DNA from: Lobosporangium transversale
Lineage: Eukaryota > Mortierellomycota > Mortierellomycetes > Mortierellales > Mortierellaceae
Assembly: GCF_002105155.1 (NCBI RefSeq)
Contig: NW_019028984.1
Span: forward strand, 124,001 to 188,000
Length of the DNA stretch: 64,000 bases
Reading direction: 5' to 3'
The position numbers were made by a program, and so were the translations under genes. Positions 23,813 to 35,459 of the stretch are shown piece after piece (the stretch's first letter is position 1; each line of letters opens with the position of its first letter). The notes under the pieces were generated by a model that was not told the origin of the DNA, made no database searches, and was given only the letters and a program-made list of their open reading frames with translations.

Positions 23813-23984
23813 TTCTATTTTTTTTGTAATTTTTTGAGCACCCTTGACAAACAGATCATAGACAACATACACAAAGACTTTATCAATCAACATGAAACTT
23901 TAGAATTCGTTAAAGAGGTCGATTTTGTTTCTTTATGGAGGTTTTGAGGATATACTGTATGAAAGGTAAAAGTACTATGTGGGT

Positions 23985-24998
23985 TTAATAATGAGTGTGC
24001 CCACCTTTAGCCTTCCTCACTTCTTTCAGCCTGTTGGGCATGGAATCAACAAGGCTTGCCAGTTTCTCTTGTGGCAAATTATTCCACTCCTTAGTAAGAG
24101 CTACTGCGAGACTGGGGAGATCTCTTGGTCCTCTGGAGCGCTTATCGAGTGCATTAGCGAGAAATGACCATACACGCTCGATGGGGTTTATATCCGGAGA
24201 ACATGCTGGCCAGTCTGGAATCCTAGAGATGTTGTTATTTTCACGCCATTCTTTTGCTATCTTACAAGTATGGACTGGAGCATTATCCTCCATGAGAATG
24301 CCGCCCTCTACTTCAGCCATAAACCTGATTAGTTCAACTTTATATACATCTTCCACAAAACACTGCCCATCTCTACGACCTCGTTTAAATATAACCAACC
24401 GAGACTTTTTGGTTGATGTGAATGCCCCCCAGACCATCAAGGATGTTCTACCACTCTTGAAAGTGGGTATAAGGCAATCGTGGTCGTACTTTTCCTCCGC
24501 CGTACGCCAAACTCTTATCTTACGGAAATTCTCGCCAACTTCAAATGACGATTCATCAGTCCAAACTACCCGACTCCAATCTTCATTGGACCAACTCTCG
24601 TACTTTTTGGCAAAAGCCAGTCGCTTCTTCATATGATCTTCATTTAAGTATGGTTTTGGAACCGCGATCCGGCTGAAGATACCCAGTGAATGCAATATCT
24701 CTGCAACGGTCCTTGTGCACACTTTCTTCGCCAATTGATTGGTGATGTCCTTAAGAGTGGCTCTCCTTTCTCTCTTTGTGCAGCGCACTATGCTCCTGAT
24801 ATCTCTTTCACTCAGTGCTCTTGGTCGTCCTGGGGCGGGGGCGCGAGCGGTGGTACCTCTTTTGTAATATCTTTGAATAATAGTGTAGACCGTTGATCTT
24901 GATACATTACGTTTCAGCGCGATCTCCGCATCCTTCATTCCCGCAAGATGCATTCCAACCATGATAGCTTTATCCTCGATATCCAAATTTAAAGGCAT
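23985..24998 (-). CDS. Tc1/mariner-family DDE transposase
   Basis: An intact 337-aa cut-and-paste transposase. The N-terminal paired-type helix-turn-helix region covers about residues 8-50 (GMKDAEIALKRNVSRSTVYT). It is followed by the GRPR-like linker (APGRPRALSERD) and a second HTH. Catalytic residues are visible: D148 in WTDESSF, D238 in LMEDNAPVH and E274 in SPDINPIERVW. Thirty-five residues separate the last two, so by spacing it is DD35E rather than the classical DD34E of Tc1. No introns, stops or frameshifts. Start chosen at the ATG giving MPLNLDIEDKA. It occupies most of the element bounded by the inverted repeats. Confidence 0.95.
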   Translation of the reverse strand: MPLNLDIEDKAIMVGMHLAGMKDAEIALKRNVSRSTVYTIIQRYYKRGTTARAPAPGRPRALSERDIRSIVRCTKRERRATLKDITNQLAKKVCTRTVAEILHSLGIFSRIAVPKPYLNEDHMKKRLAFAKKYESWSNEDWSRVVWTDESSFEVGENFRKIRVWRTAEEKYDHDCLIPTFKSGRTSLMVWGAFTSTKKSRLVIFKRGRRDGQCFVEDVYKVELIRFMAEVEGGILMEDNAPVHTCKIAKEWRENNNISRIPDWPACSPDINPIERVWSFLANALDKRSRGPRDLPSLAVALTKEWNNLPQEKLASLVDSMPNRLKEVRKAKGGHTHY

Positions 24999-25091
24999 GG
25001 TGGTTTTTTCAAGTTGTTATTGTTGTGAAAAATGAGAAAAAGAAAGAGAGAGGATGATGCTATCTTCGCGTCAATTATTTTCTAAATTTAT

Positions 25092-25119
25092 TTTGCCGTA
25101 TAATTTTTTCATGTGACTG
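25092..25119. repeat. Right terminal inverted repeat of the Tc1 element
   Basis: Mirror of 23785-23812, ending CATGTGACTG and followed by target TA. It is 78 bp or more upstream of the transposase ATG. Confidence 0.92.
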
Positions 25120-25121
25120 TA

Positions 25122-25623
25122 CAACAGGCAAGTTCGATCAATTTGGCAAGAGCGACTCCCATCATTAAGCACCACCTTTGGAGTTCTTCTACTGAGCTGA
25201 ATCATATTTACATCAGGGACCAAGCTGCCGTAAATCAGAGCAGCGATGCTAGTTAGGCTACGTTGGTCGGGAACAAGAATTACTTGTCCATTTTTTGTTG
25301 TTTATCTTTATTGTTGTTTCTGTCTACAACCTTCCTGATCTCTGAAGGTGTCTTCAGGGCACAATTGTTACCTCTGATTTGCTGCCAAAAATCAGGTATT
25401 TTTCTCGACGCCACAAATTGACGTGTCTCGCGGCCATAGTTTATACTTTTCATCTCCATCTTTAATGTCAGCGTTTGCTTCATTGCCATCTACTCTTTTG
25501 TCCTAGACAGCATCCATTTTAGAACATAAGAGATACCCTTCCCCTAGCGATTTCTTTTATTTTATTTTATTTTATTTTTTTTAACTCATTCTCTTCGCTT
25601 CATCAATTATCCTTTCCTCAGCA
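25122..25623. other. Intergenic, promoter region of glucosidase II
   Basis: About 500 bp with no supported gene. The last 80 bp hold a TTTTA repeat and a CT-rich stretch just before the ATG at 25624, likely the core promoter and leader. Confidence 0.45.
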
Positions 25624-28155
25624 ATGAATCCTGCTAGAGGACGCGCACAGCCAACTTCACACTTGTCCCTGAAACGGACTCTTCTCCGCTCTGCCCTTGT
25701 CCTCAGCGCTGCTCTTGCTTGTGTCAGCGCAGTTAAGCGCGAAGACTTTAAGACATGTAGCCAGAGTGGTTTCTGTGCCCGTAACAGAGCTTATGCTGAC
25801 TTGGCAAAGGAAACTCCTAATTGGATGTCGCCTTTCCAGTTGAGCTCTTCTTCATTAAAGCTTCAACGTGGAGTGCTTACGGGGGATTTGATCAATACCC
25901 AGGAAGATACCCAGGCCTCGTCAAAGCTAGGATTGACTTTTGAGCTACATCTGCTGGAAAATGACGCTGTTCGTGTGCGGATCAATGAACGTGATCCTGT
26001 TCATCCCCGATATGATGGTGTACAGGATACAGTTCTGGTCAAGCCTTATGAGTTTGCAAAAGATTCAACTTATCAGCGAGTTGATACGGACAACGATGGC
26101 ATCTTCACCATTCAGTATGGAGCCCAGAATCAAAACACAGTCAAAGTCAGCTCTTCACCTTTCAAGATAGAATTCTTTGTCAATGGTGTTTCAACCGTAG
26201 TATTGAATGATGAGGGTCTCTTACGCTTGGAGCGTTTAAGAGACAAGTCAAAAGAGGGAGGCGATGACACCAAACTAGTCGATCAAGCTCCAGAAGGAGG
26301 TGAAATCAAGATTGAGAAATCTGAACTGGAGCGTAAAATGGAGGAAAATCTTTGGGAAGAAACTTTTAAGGGCTCTACAGATTCTAAACCTAGAGGTATG
26401 ATGATAGCTTTTTCAGAAACATGGATTTATTAATCCGTCGGATGATTGGACGATAGACTAATACGAGAACGATGGATATTATTATCTCAATGACATAGGT
26501 CCCGAGTCCTTTGGTCTCGACATCACATTCTCAGGGATTCAGCATGTCTATGGTGTACCAGAACATGCCTCCAGTCTATCACTCAAGCCAACAAAAGGCG
26601 CTGGCGCGGCCTATAGTGATCCTTATAGGCTATATAACCTGGATGTTTTCGAGTACGAGTTAGATAATCCAATGGCACTCTATGGATCGATTCCCTTTAT
26701 GCTTGGTCATAGCAAGAATAGTACAGCGGCTGTATTCTGGATGAACGCTGCTGAGACATGGGTGGATGTGGAGAAGACCCTGAGTGATGAACAAGACTCT
26801 GGAATCCTCTCTTGGATCAAGGCTAAAAAGGTTGCCCTGAAACCATCGACTAAGACCCATTGGATAAGTGAGGCCGGAGTACTTGATCTTTTTGTATTCT
26901 TGGGTCCTACACATCGTGATATCTTCCATCAGTACACTTCCTTGGTGGGCACAACAGCTCTTCCTCAAGCATTTTCAATTGCATATCATCAGTGTCGCTG
27001 GAATTACAATTCACAACAGGATGTGACTGAAGTTGATGCTGGATTTGATCAGCATGATATCCCGTATGATGTCCTCTGGCTAGATATTGAGCACACGGAT
27101 GGCAAGAGGTACTTTACTTGGGATCATGCTAAGTTCCCCAATCCTGTGGATATGCAACAATCACTTGATGCAAAGGGCAGAAAGATGGTGACGATCATTG
27201 ATCCTCATATCAAGAAGGATGACAACTACTATGTCTCGAAGCAAGGCGCGGAATTGGATATCTACATCAAAAACAAGGATGGAGAATCTTCATTTGAGGG
27301 TTGGTGCTGGCCAGGAAATTCACAATGGATTGATTTTTATAACCCTAAAGCAAGGGACTATTGGGCTTCCCAGTTCGCATATGACAAATATCAAGGTTCG
27401 ACCAAGTCTCTGTTTACATGGAATGATATGAATGAGCCCTCTGTCTTCAGCGGGCCAGAAATCACTATTCCCAAAGACGTGCTTCATTATGGCAACGTAG
27501 AGCATCGCAATGTCCATAACCTTTATGGAACAATGTTTGTAAGTAGAGATAAAAAGAATTTTATCTTAATTTTCGCCTACAATATCCATTTATATTTTAT
27601 GAAGTGCAGCAGTTTATTTTTTTATTTTTTTATTTTTTTTTAAAATAGCATTCAGCTACAGCGCAAGGGTTGACGCAGCGCAATGAGACAAACCAGCGGC
27701 CTTTTGTTCTTTCTCGCGCCTTCTTTGCTGGTACCCAGCGATATGGAGCCATCTGGACAGGTGATAATATGGCGACATGGGAACATTTGGAGGTTGCATC
27801 TCCCATGCTGCTGACAATTGGATTGTCTGGTATTCCATTTTCTGGAGCAGACGTAGGAGGGTTCTTTGGAAACCCTGATGCTGAGTTGTTGACTCGTTGG
27901 TATCAGGCTGGAATCTACTATCCTTTTTTCCGTGCCCATGCACATCTTGACAGTAAGCGTCGAGAACCTTGGCTCTTCGGAGAGCCCTATACATCGCAAA
28001 TTCGTGATGCTATCCGTACTCGCTACTCTTACCTGCCATTCTGGTACACCCTCTTCCATGAAACTAGCGTCGATGGAACTCCCATTATCAGGTAAAATCT
28101 AGTCAAGTGCTTTGAGTATTATTATTCTTATTATTCTTATTATTATTCTTATTAT

Positions 28156-28191
<36 letters not shown>

Positions 28192-28893
28192 TTTTACTAA
28201 GATTTGCAAATTTATATATATAAAAGACCTATGTTCATAGAATTCCCAGAAGATGAAGCAGTCTTCGCCCTGGATAATCAATACATGGTCGGAAATGCAC
28301 TGTTGGTCAAGCCAGTAAGTAAGCCTGGCGTAACCGAGTCAGAGGTTTACTTTGCAGGAAACGAAAAGTGGTTCGACATCAAGAGCTACAAGTGGGAGCA
28401 AGGACCTGGTGTCAAGAAGGTAGCATCGCCTGCGGACAAAATTCCAGTCTATCAGCGTGCTGGAACGATTATCCCCAAGCGTGAACGACCTCGCCGATCC
28501 TCCAAAGCCATGGAAAATGATCCCTTTACGCTTGTTGTTGCGCTGAGCAGTCAAGGCGAGGCATCTGGACGGATTTATCTGGATGATGGGGAGAGCTACG
28601 GATATCAGCAAGGCGATTTTATTTTACGTGAGTTCCGTGTATCTAATGGAAAGCTTTCATCTCATAATCTGAAAACGTTCAACAATAAGCCCTCCGATTT
28701 TGTGCAGAGGATAGGATCACTTCGGATTGAGCGTCTGGTGATTGTTGGTGAGGAAAAGCCGTTGACCAAGGTCACTGTGGGCGATAAATCTGTTGAGTTT
28801 TCTTCACAAAAGATAGTGGATGGTAGTTATGTCTATATTGTGAAGGAGCCAGGAGTGGCCATAGGCGAGGACTTTGAAATCCTTTTAAGATAA
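25624..28893 (+). CDS. Glucosidase II alpha subunit (GH31), ER
   Basis: Removes the two inner alpha-1,3-glucoses from N-glycans in the ER lumen, feeding the calnexin cycle. Four exons: 25624-26395, 26499-27538, 27649-28091 and 28227-28893, giving 973 aa. Residues about 14-37 form a signal peptide ([20 protein letters not shown]), followed by the family's N-terminal [14 protein letters not shown]. The GH31 domain shows [17 protein letters not shown], the nucleophile D (about 567) in [12 protein letters not shown], and the probable acid/base D (about 643) in IWTGDN. It also shows [12 protein letters not shown] and the substrate-site FFRAHAHLD. No HDEL is present, as expected, because the beta subunit retains the complex. 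Length and motifs match GANAB/ROT2/Gls2 rather than lysosomal-type GH31. The Timeless gene starts only 154 bp downstream on the same strand. Confidence 0.95.
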
Positions 28894-29047
28894 TTAGCAC
28901 GAGTAATTTAATTGCGACTATTCAAAACAAATAAAAATAAACAAACAAACAGTCCGCGATACGCGTTCTTCGCAGTGTTGTTATTTTCTTCTCCATTACC
29001 TTTTTTATCTTTCTCTTCGTGTTTCTTTTGAGTCTGGACTTGCAGGG

Positions 29048-30638
29048 ATGGATCCAGATACAGAGTCAATGCTAGTGTCAACCTGTTTGGCACTAGGTGG
29101 ATTCGAAGATGTGTCCACAGACATGGATGACGACCGGCAGGAGTATGTCATGGGCGACGAATGTCTAGGTAGAGTCGCAATGACATTTAACATGAGGGAC
29201 AAGCACAGTTTATTTTGACCATCCACGAGACTAGATACAAACAATACTTTTTTTTTTTTTTTTTTTTTTTTTTCTTTTGTAGGATGTCTCAAGGACATTA
29301 AGAAATTCATCAAGTATTATGATGAGCCAGGCGATAACGTAGTCCTTACCTTCCTAGGAAAGATGAAAATACTTGAAAAAGATCTGATCCCTATCATACT
29401 TCTTAATTCGCCTGCGGAGGATAACCCTGTCAAGGAGCGACTTATCCTCGCTTGCAGTATGTTTCCACTCTATTGTTACTGTTATTGAAGACTACAGATA
29501 AAGGATAGGAAAAGCGAGTTTGTATATCAACAGAAAAAATGTTTTAATTACTTTTTTGTGTCCTAGTTGAGTTGATTGTGCCTATGACCTGGATTATTGA
29601 TTACAAAGAGTTACAGAAAATGGTAGCGTCTGAAGAGGACAACAGTCTTGTGGGGAATCTCCATCAACGGCTTGAATTATTGCGTGAATACAAAAAGGCA
29701 TTTTTGACACCAGGAGTTCTTCAGGCGGTGTTGTCAGTTATGGTCAAACCTTTGGAAGTATCGGAAAGGCTGAGGACTACAAGGGATTTTGCAATCATTC
29801 GGCTAGGTCTGTCCTTGCTCCGTAATCTAGTTGCGATCCCAGATGCTGAGAGTAAAACGTCAGGAACCATGGATCAATATATCAGATCTATTATGCAGGT
29901 ATCACCGAAATTATAGTGCCAATTTAATATGGCAGTGTGGTGCTCTTTTATTATATATATATATTGAAGTTGTTATCTTAAACAGCATTGTATTCTATAA
30001 ATCAATAGGAAGAGCTGATTACAAGATTCGAGAAGGAGGGTATCACCGCATTGCTCATCTTCCTTGCATCTTCAGCATCCAATCCGAAGTATTCGGACTT
30101 CAACGCCATGACCTTGGAGATCCTGTATTATATGTTTATTGGAATTGATCCCGAGGCCCTACTTTCTACTGCGTCGGCAAGTCGTTATCCTATCGTCTTA
30201 TTTCTGACATTTCATGAACAATATGACTAAAACGCTTGCGCTAATACGTTGTTATCGTATCTTTAAAAAAACAGGAGCGGAAAGCTAATGCACAATTACT
30301 GGAGCTGCTAAATAAAGAGGAGAAGGCAAAAAGTATACAGTCAAGTGCTGGACGGAAACGACATGATCGCTTCGGTACAACTGCTGAGATTCGTCTGCAG
30401 GTAAGCTTTATTGCATTACGACAAGACGTGCTCCAATCAAACTTGGCCACATTATTGAATATATATCATACTTTTATGCGATATCTAGGACGGGTCAAGG
30501 GTAGTTTTGCATTCAAAAGGTTCTCTTTTCAAGTCCTTTGAGTCACAAATAGATACCAGCAAAAAGGCAAAAACAAGGACTAAGCGCCATAAGGTATACC
30601 ACTGTTAAGGAAAAGAATAGCAAATTTATAACTGGCCC

Positions 30639-30669
<31 letters not shown>

Positions 30670-30820
30670 ATGACTTTCAATGCACTTTTATTTTATTTTT
30701 CTTAGGAATTTGATGAGTATAAGAAATCTATCAGAAGCACAGGATTACGCCAATTGCGAACCTTAGCAGAAACATTACTAGGGAATGGCTTTAATGGTAT
30801 ACATCCTATAAACCGATGAT

Positions 30821-30855
<35 letters not shown>

Positions 30856-32903
30856 CGTTGCTTACTAAGCAGTTCGTGCTGTCGCATTGTCTTGGCTTTT
30901 AGCACTGTTTGGCTCACTGCATCGCGATATCGAGATGATGAGGGAGAAGATAAAGGGCTATCATCGTCCTCAATATTATTATGTTATGGCTTTTATGCTC
31001 AAATTTCAGCGTCTCTACCTTGAGCACGTCGAGAAAGAGTATGCGGAGCAAAAGAAACAGGCACAAGATCGTGCATATCAACTCGAAGGCGTTGAGAAGG
31101 CTTACCAAGATGCGCTGCAAAAGTGTGATTATGACTTGATTGCGGTAGTAATCGATAAAACTTGCGTCTTTCAGCTCATTGGATACCTTCGTGATCACAT
31201 GGATATGAAGTTCAAGGATAGGGTAAAGTCATAATGAATCATTACTATTGGCTTTATTACCATATTGTTCACTCGAGTCAAGTTGAGCTTGCTGGTTCTT
31301 ACCTTTTGGCGTCTGTCCTATTATTTAGCAATGGGACGAAATCAGGAGAATTATAAACTGTTTTCAGGAAATGGTGAGCTATGAACGTTGTTATTAGTCG
31401 ATAATTGTCAAGCATATAACTTGCTGATGCTCTGAGTGGTTCAACTAACATTTATGGCTTTGCAATCTTGCCTTGCTTCTGTTGGCAGCTTATGACTCTT
31501 TATGCAATGACCAAATCGCCGAACGAGGATTATCGTGATGCATCGGATATTGTCCAAAATAATTTGTATTATGAGGATTCCACCCTTGAATTGTTTCTGA
31601 ATCTTGCAAGGCAGTACAGCACCCAGTCTCAACTGTAAGTTCCTTTCATTTTTGCGATGTTGGATAATGATGATCTGTAGCGCGGCTCTCTGATGTATTT
31701 ATGAATTTGATTACTAGGTATTTGCACACTCTGGTCAGAATGATCCACATTCTTCTCAAAACTTTGGAGAGTTATTCGAAATCTAAGAGCCACATGTTCA
31801 TTCTTAAGAAAAGAGCTATTAAGAAACGCAAGGATAAGGAAAAGAACGATGCGGGAGTCAAAGATAATGAGCATCAGCAAGCCGCAAATGTTGGTGATGG
31901 TAACCCAACCCAAGCACAAAGCGAGGCTCAACCCATGCAAGATGTCCAGCAGGAGAGTAGTCAAGCCGAAAAAGAACGTGAAAGAACAGAAGACGATGAA
32001 GAGAACGAAGCAGATATCCCAACCCACACAATGCATGAGCACCAGTTTGTATTCAAGGAGTTTGAAAGGGTATATTTGATTCCATATGAATGTATTAGGC
32101 ACGCTAGAAATCAATTATATTTCAAAATGTTGCTAATACCTTTTTTTTTTTTTTACGTCTTTTCATTCACTCGATTTCAATGATAATGTAGAGATTCGCA
32201 ACCGAGAGTGTTATACATACATATTGTGCGTTCTTGGAAAACTTTCATGAGTTGGATGAGACGCAACTTCACTGGGCTGCATCCATGTTTCATAGAATGG
32301 CTGTTAATGCAAAGAATCCTGCGATTTTTTACAAACTCTCGACTCTACATCTGTTTCATACAATCCTCCAAAGTAACCATCCCGATGCGAAGAGAGATAT
32401 GGTTCCGCTCATTTCATATGTGTTGCATCAGTTCTTCAAAAAAATGAGAGAATACCCTCTATTGATGGTAGAGGTCTTTTATCAGAAAACAAGTAAAACT
32501 TGTTTGGACATCAATGTCGGTAGAGAGGAAGCTGAAAAGGCCAAGAAAGAGATTTCGGAAAAGAGAGAGAAGAAGTACGGCAACTTATTCAAGGCGGTTT
32601 CCTTTGAACACTTCCTTGAGTTTATCTTGATAATTAATAAGCAGAGCAGTTATTCTAACTTTCTTATAATTTCCAATACACCATTTTGTTACATTGCTTC
32701 CTGGTTTGTCTAGACTAATGGAGACAGAGCTCAAGATAGATCCTAACCAACCAGAGTCTGAGCAGATCAAGATTGCTGTTACTGCTCTACTTGATGAAGA
32801 TGAAAGAGAACTTGTCGAATGGGTCGTTGAGGTACGTGAATGCTATTGGCTTTTGTTGTGCTCAAGCGATAATGTAGTATTTTTGAAGGATCATGTTTTA
32901 GGG

Positions 32904-32941
<38 letters not shown>

Positions 32942-34484
32942 ATTTGCCTTTATTTCATATTTTATCTTTATAGCTTCTTAAAGATGCAGTGGCAAGGCGG
33001 CATTTGATGACCTTCGATTCCGAGAGTGAGCTGGAGCAAAACCCTAGTTTGATGCATTCTATTGAGAGCGTTGAGGATATTGGTATGTCTTTAATATCAA
33101 CCATTTTGTACACGACGCGTGAAAGAGTACTTGTTTTGAATACCATTCAAACCCAGGCTTCCCGCATGTACACTTTTATCTAGCAATCGTTCCGGATAAC
33201 CCTGCAAGGCAGCAAGCGATCCGAATTATGCCTCGCTTTCGACTCTTGCTCAATCTACTTCAATTCAGGAAAGAAATAGGTAGGGAGAGGTTTTTTTTTC
33301 TTTTTTTTTTCTTTTTTCTTTTTTCTTTTTTTGTTCATAAATATTTATATCTCAACTTTTGATTTGTAGCGCTCGATGGCATACACTACATTATCCCAAA
33401 GGCCATCCCAACTGACACGTTATCGCAGAATCAGGAGATCATTGAGTCTGTCCTTGAAGAAGATCCCAAAAACTACAGTCATTATGATTACTCTGCATTG
33501 ATTCAAAAGATTAATGCATCAGCAAAGAAGAAACCGAAGAGGCGAGATGAATCTGGCGAAAGAAGGGAGAGGGAGGCAGTGGTTAAGAATCCTGTGGCGT
33601 ATCATTCAGCGGAATATGTCATTGATTCCGAGGATGATGATGAATCGTATTTTGAGGCCGAGAAGCGACTGAGGACACGAATCGGTGATGAGTTTCAAAG
33701 GGCGGAGGAGAAACAAATGTTGATTAATGCAAAGAATGAGTTACTCAAGAATCAAAAACGAAAGAAAAAGCTCATTCCTGAAAACGAATCCAAAGGAAAA
33801 GGGTATTATGAAGTGGGAAAACAGCTGAAGGAGCGTCTTCAGGAGCATCATAGCACAATGGCAATGGGAGAACAACGGGAGCATGAGAACAATATGTTGC
33901 AACAAAGACAATACCAAGGATCTGGGCTCTTGAGGAATATGACAAAGTCAAATAAGAGAGTCTCCATCTCACTAGCAGACGATGAAGATGAGGAGGAAGT
34001 TGTAGAAGAGGAGGGGGATGAGGAAGGGAGAGTTAGTCATCTCTTCCGATTTAGCGATTCGGAAGAGGATGATCAAGCAACACGACCTGCGCCTAAAAGT
34101 CTTAGTGATGTCGAAAGCAACGCTGAGAGCGATGACAATGGCAAGACTTATAAACTATCGAGAGCTCTTCCACGACAGCAGTATGGCGTCCGAAAGAGAG
34201 TAATTCTATCAGATGATAGCGACAATGATAAAGGCGGTAGTGAGAATAGTGATGGTGACAAGTCAACAAGCGCACGGACGGGGTCATTGACACAGCGGCT
34301 GGAGGCACAGACAGCGGTAAACAATAAAAGAAGGATTATCCTGGCCGACTCTGATGTAGACGAAGACGAGGGTATGGCTGAAGATAGATATAGTGCAGGA
34401 AGGGGCGTGCTTAGTAACTTATCAGCTTCAAATGATCGACCCGCAAAGAAAAAGGCAGCCATCGAAGATAACAATGTCTTTTAA
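29048..34484 (+). CDS. TOF1: Timeless/Tof1/Swi1 fork-protection protein
   Basis: With Csm3/Tipin this protein binds the replisome, stabilises stalled forks and supports checkpoint signalling. Sixteen exons fit: 29048-29168, 29283-29456, 29567-29898, 30009-30176, 30275-30400, 30489-30593, 30706-30796, 30903-31222, 31329-31373, 31489-31634, 31718-32069, 32192-32574, 32714-32831, 32974-33082, 33184-33279 and 33370-34484; about 1266 aa. The N-terminal helical-repeat TIMELESS domain is clear (CLKDIKKFIKYYDEPGDNVV, FLGKMKILEKDLIPIILL, ALFGSLHRDIEMMREKIKGY). A later conserved part is FATESVIHTYCAFLENFHEL. The C-terminal 330 aa are charged and acidic. The intron after 30176 appears to be GC-AG (TCG|GCAAGT). 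The 32574 donor is the only choice that keeps phase but is less certain. Family assignment is strong. Confidence 0.92.
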
Positions 34485-34859
34485 ACATGCAAGCATGCAC
34501 AGACAAAAAAAAAAAAAAAAAAAAAAGAATGCCATTAATCGCACACGTATATACAGCCCCTACAAAATAAAACTGCTTTCTTGATTAGTGACACTCTCGT
34601 TATTAACACTGATGAAGGATTCATTCGGCAGGGTCAAAGACTTGATTTTTTTATCTCTTTTGCCACCATTTATGAATGTATGGGACAACTGACGATGCAG
34701 TTATATATTAAACTGACAATGAATTTTTATTTGGAGTGATTGAGGTGCACGTTCAAAACACTTTGACATTTATTGGATCGCGTGAAGACAACTTATGATA
34801 TATAGAAATATAAAAATATACAGATATACAAATATATATTTTGTTCGACTCAGGCTATT
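34485..34859. other. 3' flank of Timeless gene
   Basis: About 375 bp of AT-rich DNA with an A run at 34504-34526 and no supported gene; probably the 3' UTR and spacer. Confidence 0.4.
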
Positions 34860-35042
34860 TCAGGGACGTTGAATGAATGAAACCGTTTGTTGCATGTAGC
34901 GATGGAATTGCCCATCCTGCACGAGGCTGTAGTTTTGATGGTTTGAATGCACAGACAAGAGCGAGCTTCGTGCATAGCTCTGCAGGCCTAAGAGAGTGGG
35001 CAGGATAAGGAGATCTCTAGGCAACCGCAGCATGCTGGTCAT
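34860..35042 (-). CDS. Possible small 60-aa protein
   Basis: An open frame from ATG at 35042 encodes 60 aa (MTSMLRLPRDLLILPTLLGL ... QQTVSFIQRP). It has a basic, Leu-rich, mitochondrial-presequence-like start and natural amino-acid composition, unlike the low-complexity frames nearby. I recognise no family. It could equally be the last exon of a longer gene, or chance. It lies between the Timeless 3' end and the GC-rich hairpin cluster. Confidence 0.25.
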   Translation of the reverse strand: MTSMLRLPRDLLILPTLLGLQSYARSSLLSVHSNHQNYSLVQDGQFHRYMQQTVSFIQRP

Positions 35043-35254
35043 GCGACAAAGACTCGAGATCAAGAAAAAAGAACAATAGAGGCTGCAGCTTTCTCATTAT
35101 GAAAGACACTATCGCCATATAACCATGGCAACGTCAGAGAGATCTTTTATGTTATTCTTATTTTGATTCCCACAATGGGTAGTATGGTGTTGATGAGCAG
35201 CTGTGAATAGAATATAAAATAATGTGAATAAATAAATAATAAAAAGGCACCAAA

Positions 35255-35455
35255 CTCTTCGCCTGTCTGCCGCGAAGCAGACAGCCCAGGGCGCACCACG
35301 TGGAGGTGGCCTGGCTGCGTGTCCCCCGGACCAGAAGCCCTAGGGCGGTCTATCGACACGTACCATCTTCGGGCCGACGATGGAGCCCGTTGGAGAGAGG
35401 CTAGCACTCTTGAGCGTGCTAACACACCGCTTTAGAGGCCGTTGGAGATTCAAAA
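35255..35455. ncRNA. GC-rich hairpin cluster, candidate structured RNA
   Basis: A sharply GC-rich island in AT-rich DNA that can fold into at least four successive stem-loops. These are CTGTCTGC/GCAGACAG (about 35260-35281), an imperfect stem AGCCCAGG..CACC/GGTG..CCTGGCT (about 35281-35316), CCATC.TCGG/CCGA.GATGG (about 35364-35384), and TAGCAC/GTGCTA (about 35401-35421). T5 runs that could end Pol III transcription lie outside both ends (GTCTTTTTAT at about 35470 on plus; GCCTTTTTATT on minus), so the strand is undecided. I looked for and did not find U1-U6, RNase P/MRP, SRP or telomerase-template signatures. The minus-strand frame through it looks incidental. Confidence 0.45.
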
Positions 35456-35459
35456 GAGA

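Larger units (their letters stand above)
23785..25119. mobile_element. Complete Tc1/mariner transposon
   Basis: A 1335-bp element bounded by terminal inverted repeats starting CAGTCACATGAA at 23785-23812 and 25092-25119. The 28-bp arms have two mismatches. A TA dinucleotide lies immediately outside each end (23783-23784 and 25120-25121), as expected for Tc1/mariner target-site duplication. It encodes one uninterrupted transposase on the minus strand. With conserved arms and an open frame it looks structurally capable of transposition. Confidence 0.93.

Noticed and set aside
35147-35425. Minus-strand frame of 92 aa through the GC-rich island
   Set aside because: It coincides with strong hairpins and its C terminus is low-complexity; a structured RNA explains the island better.
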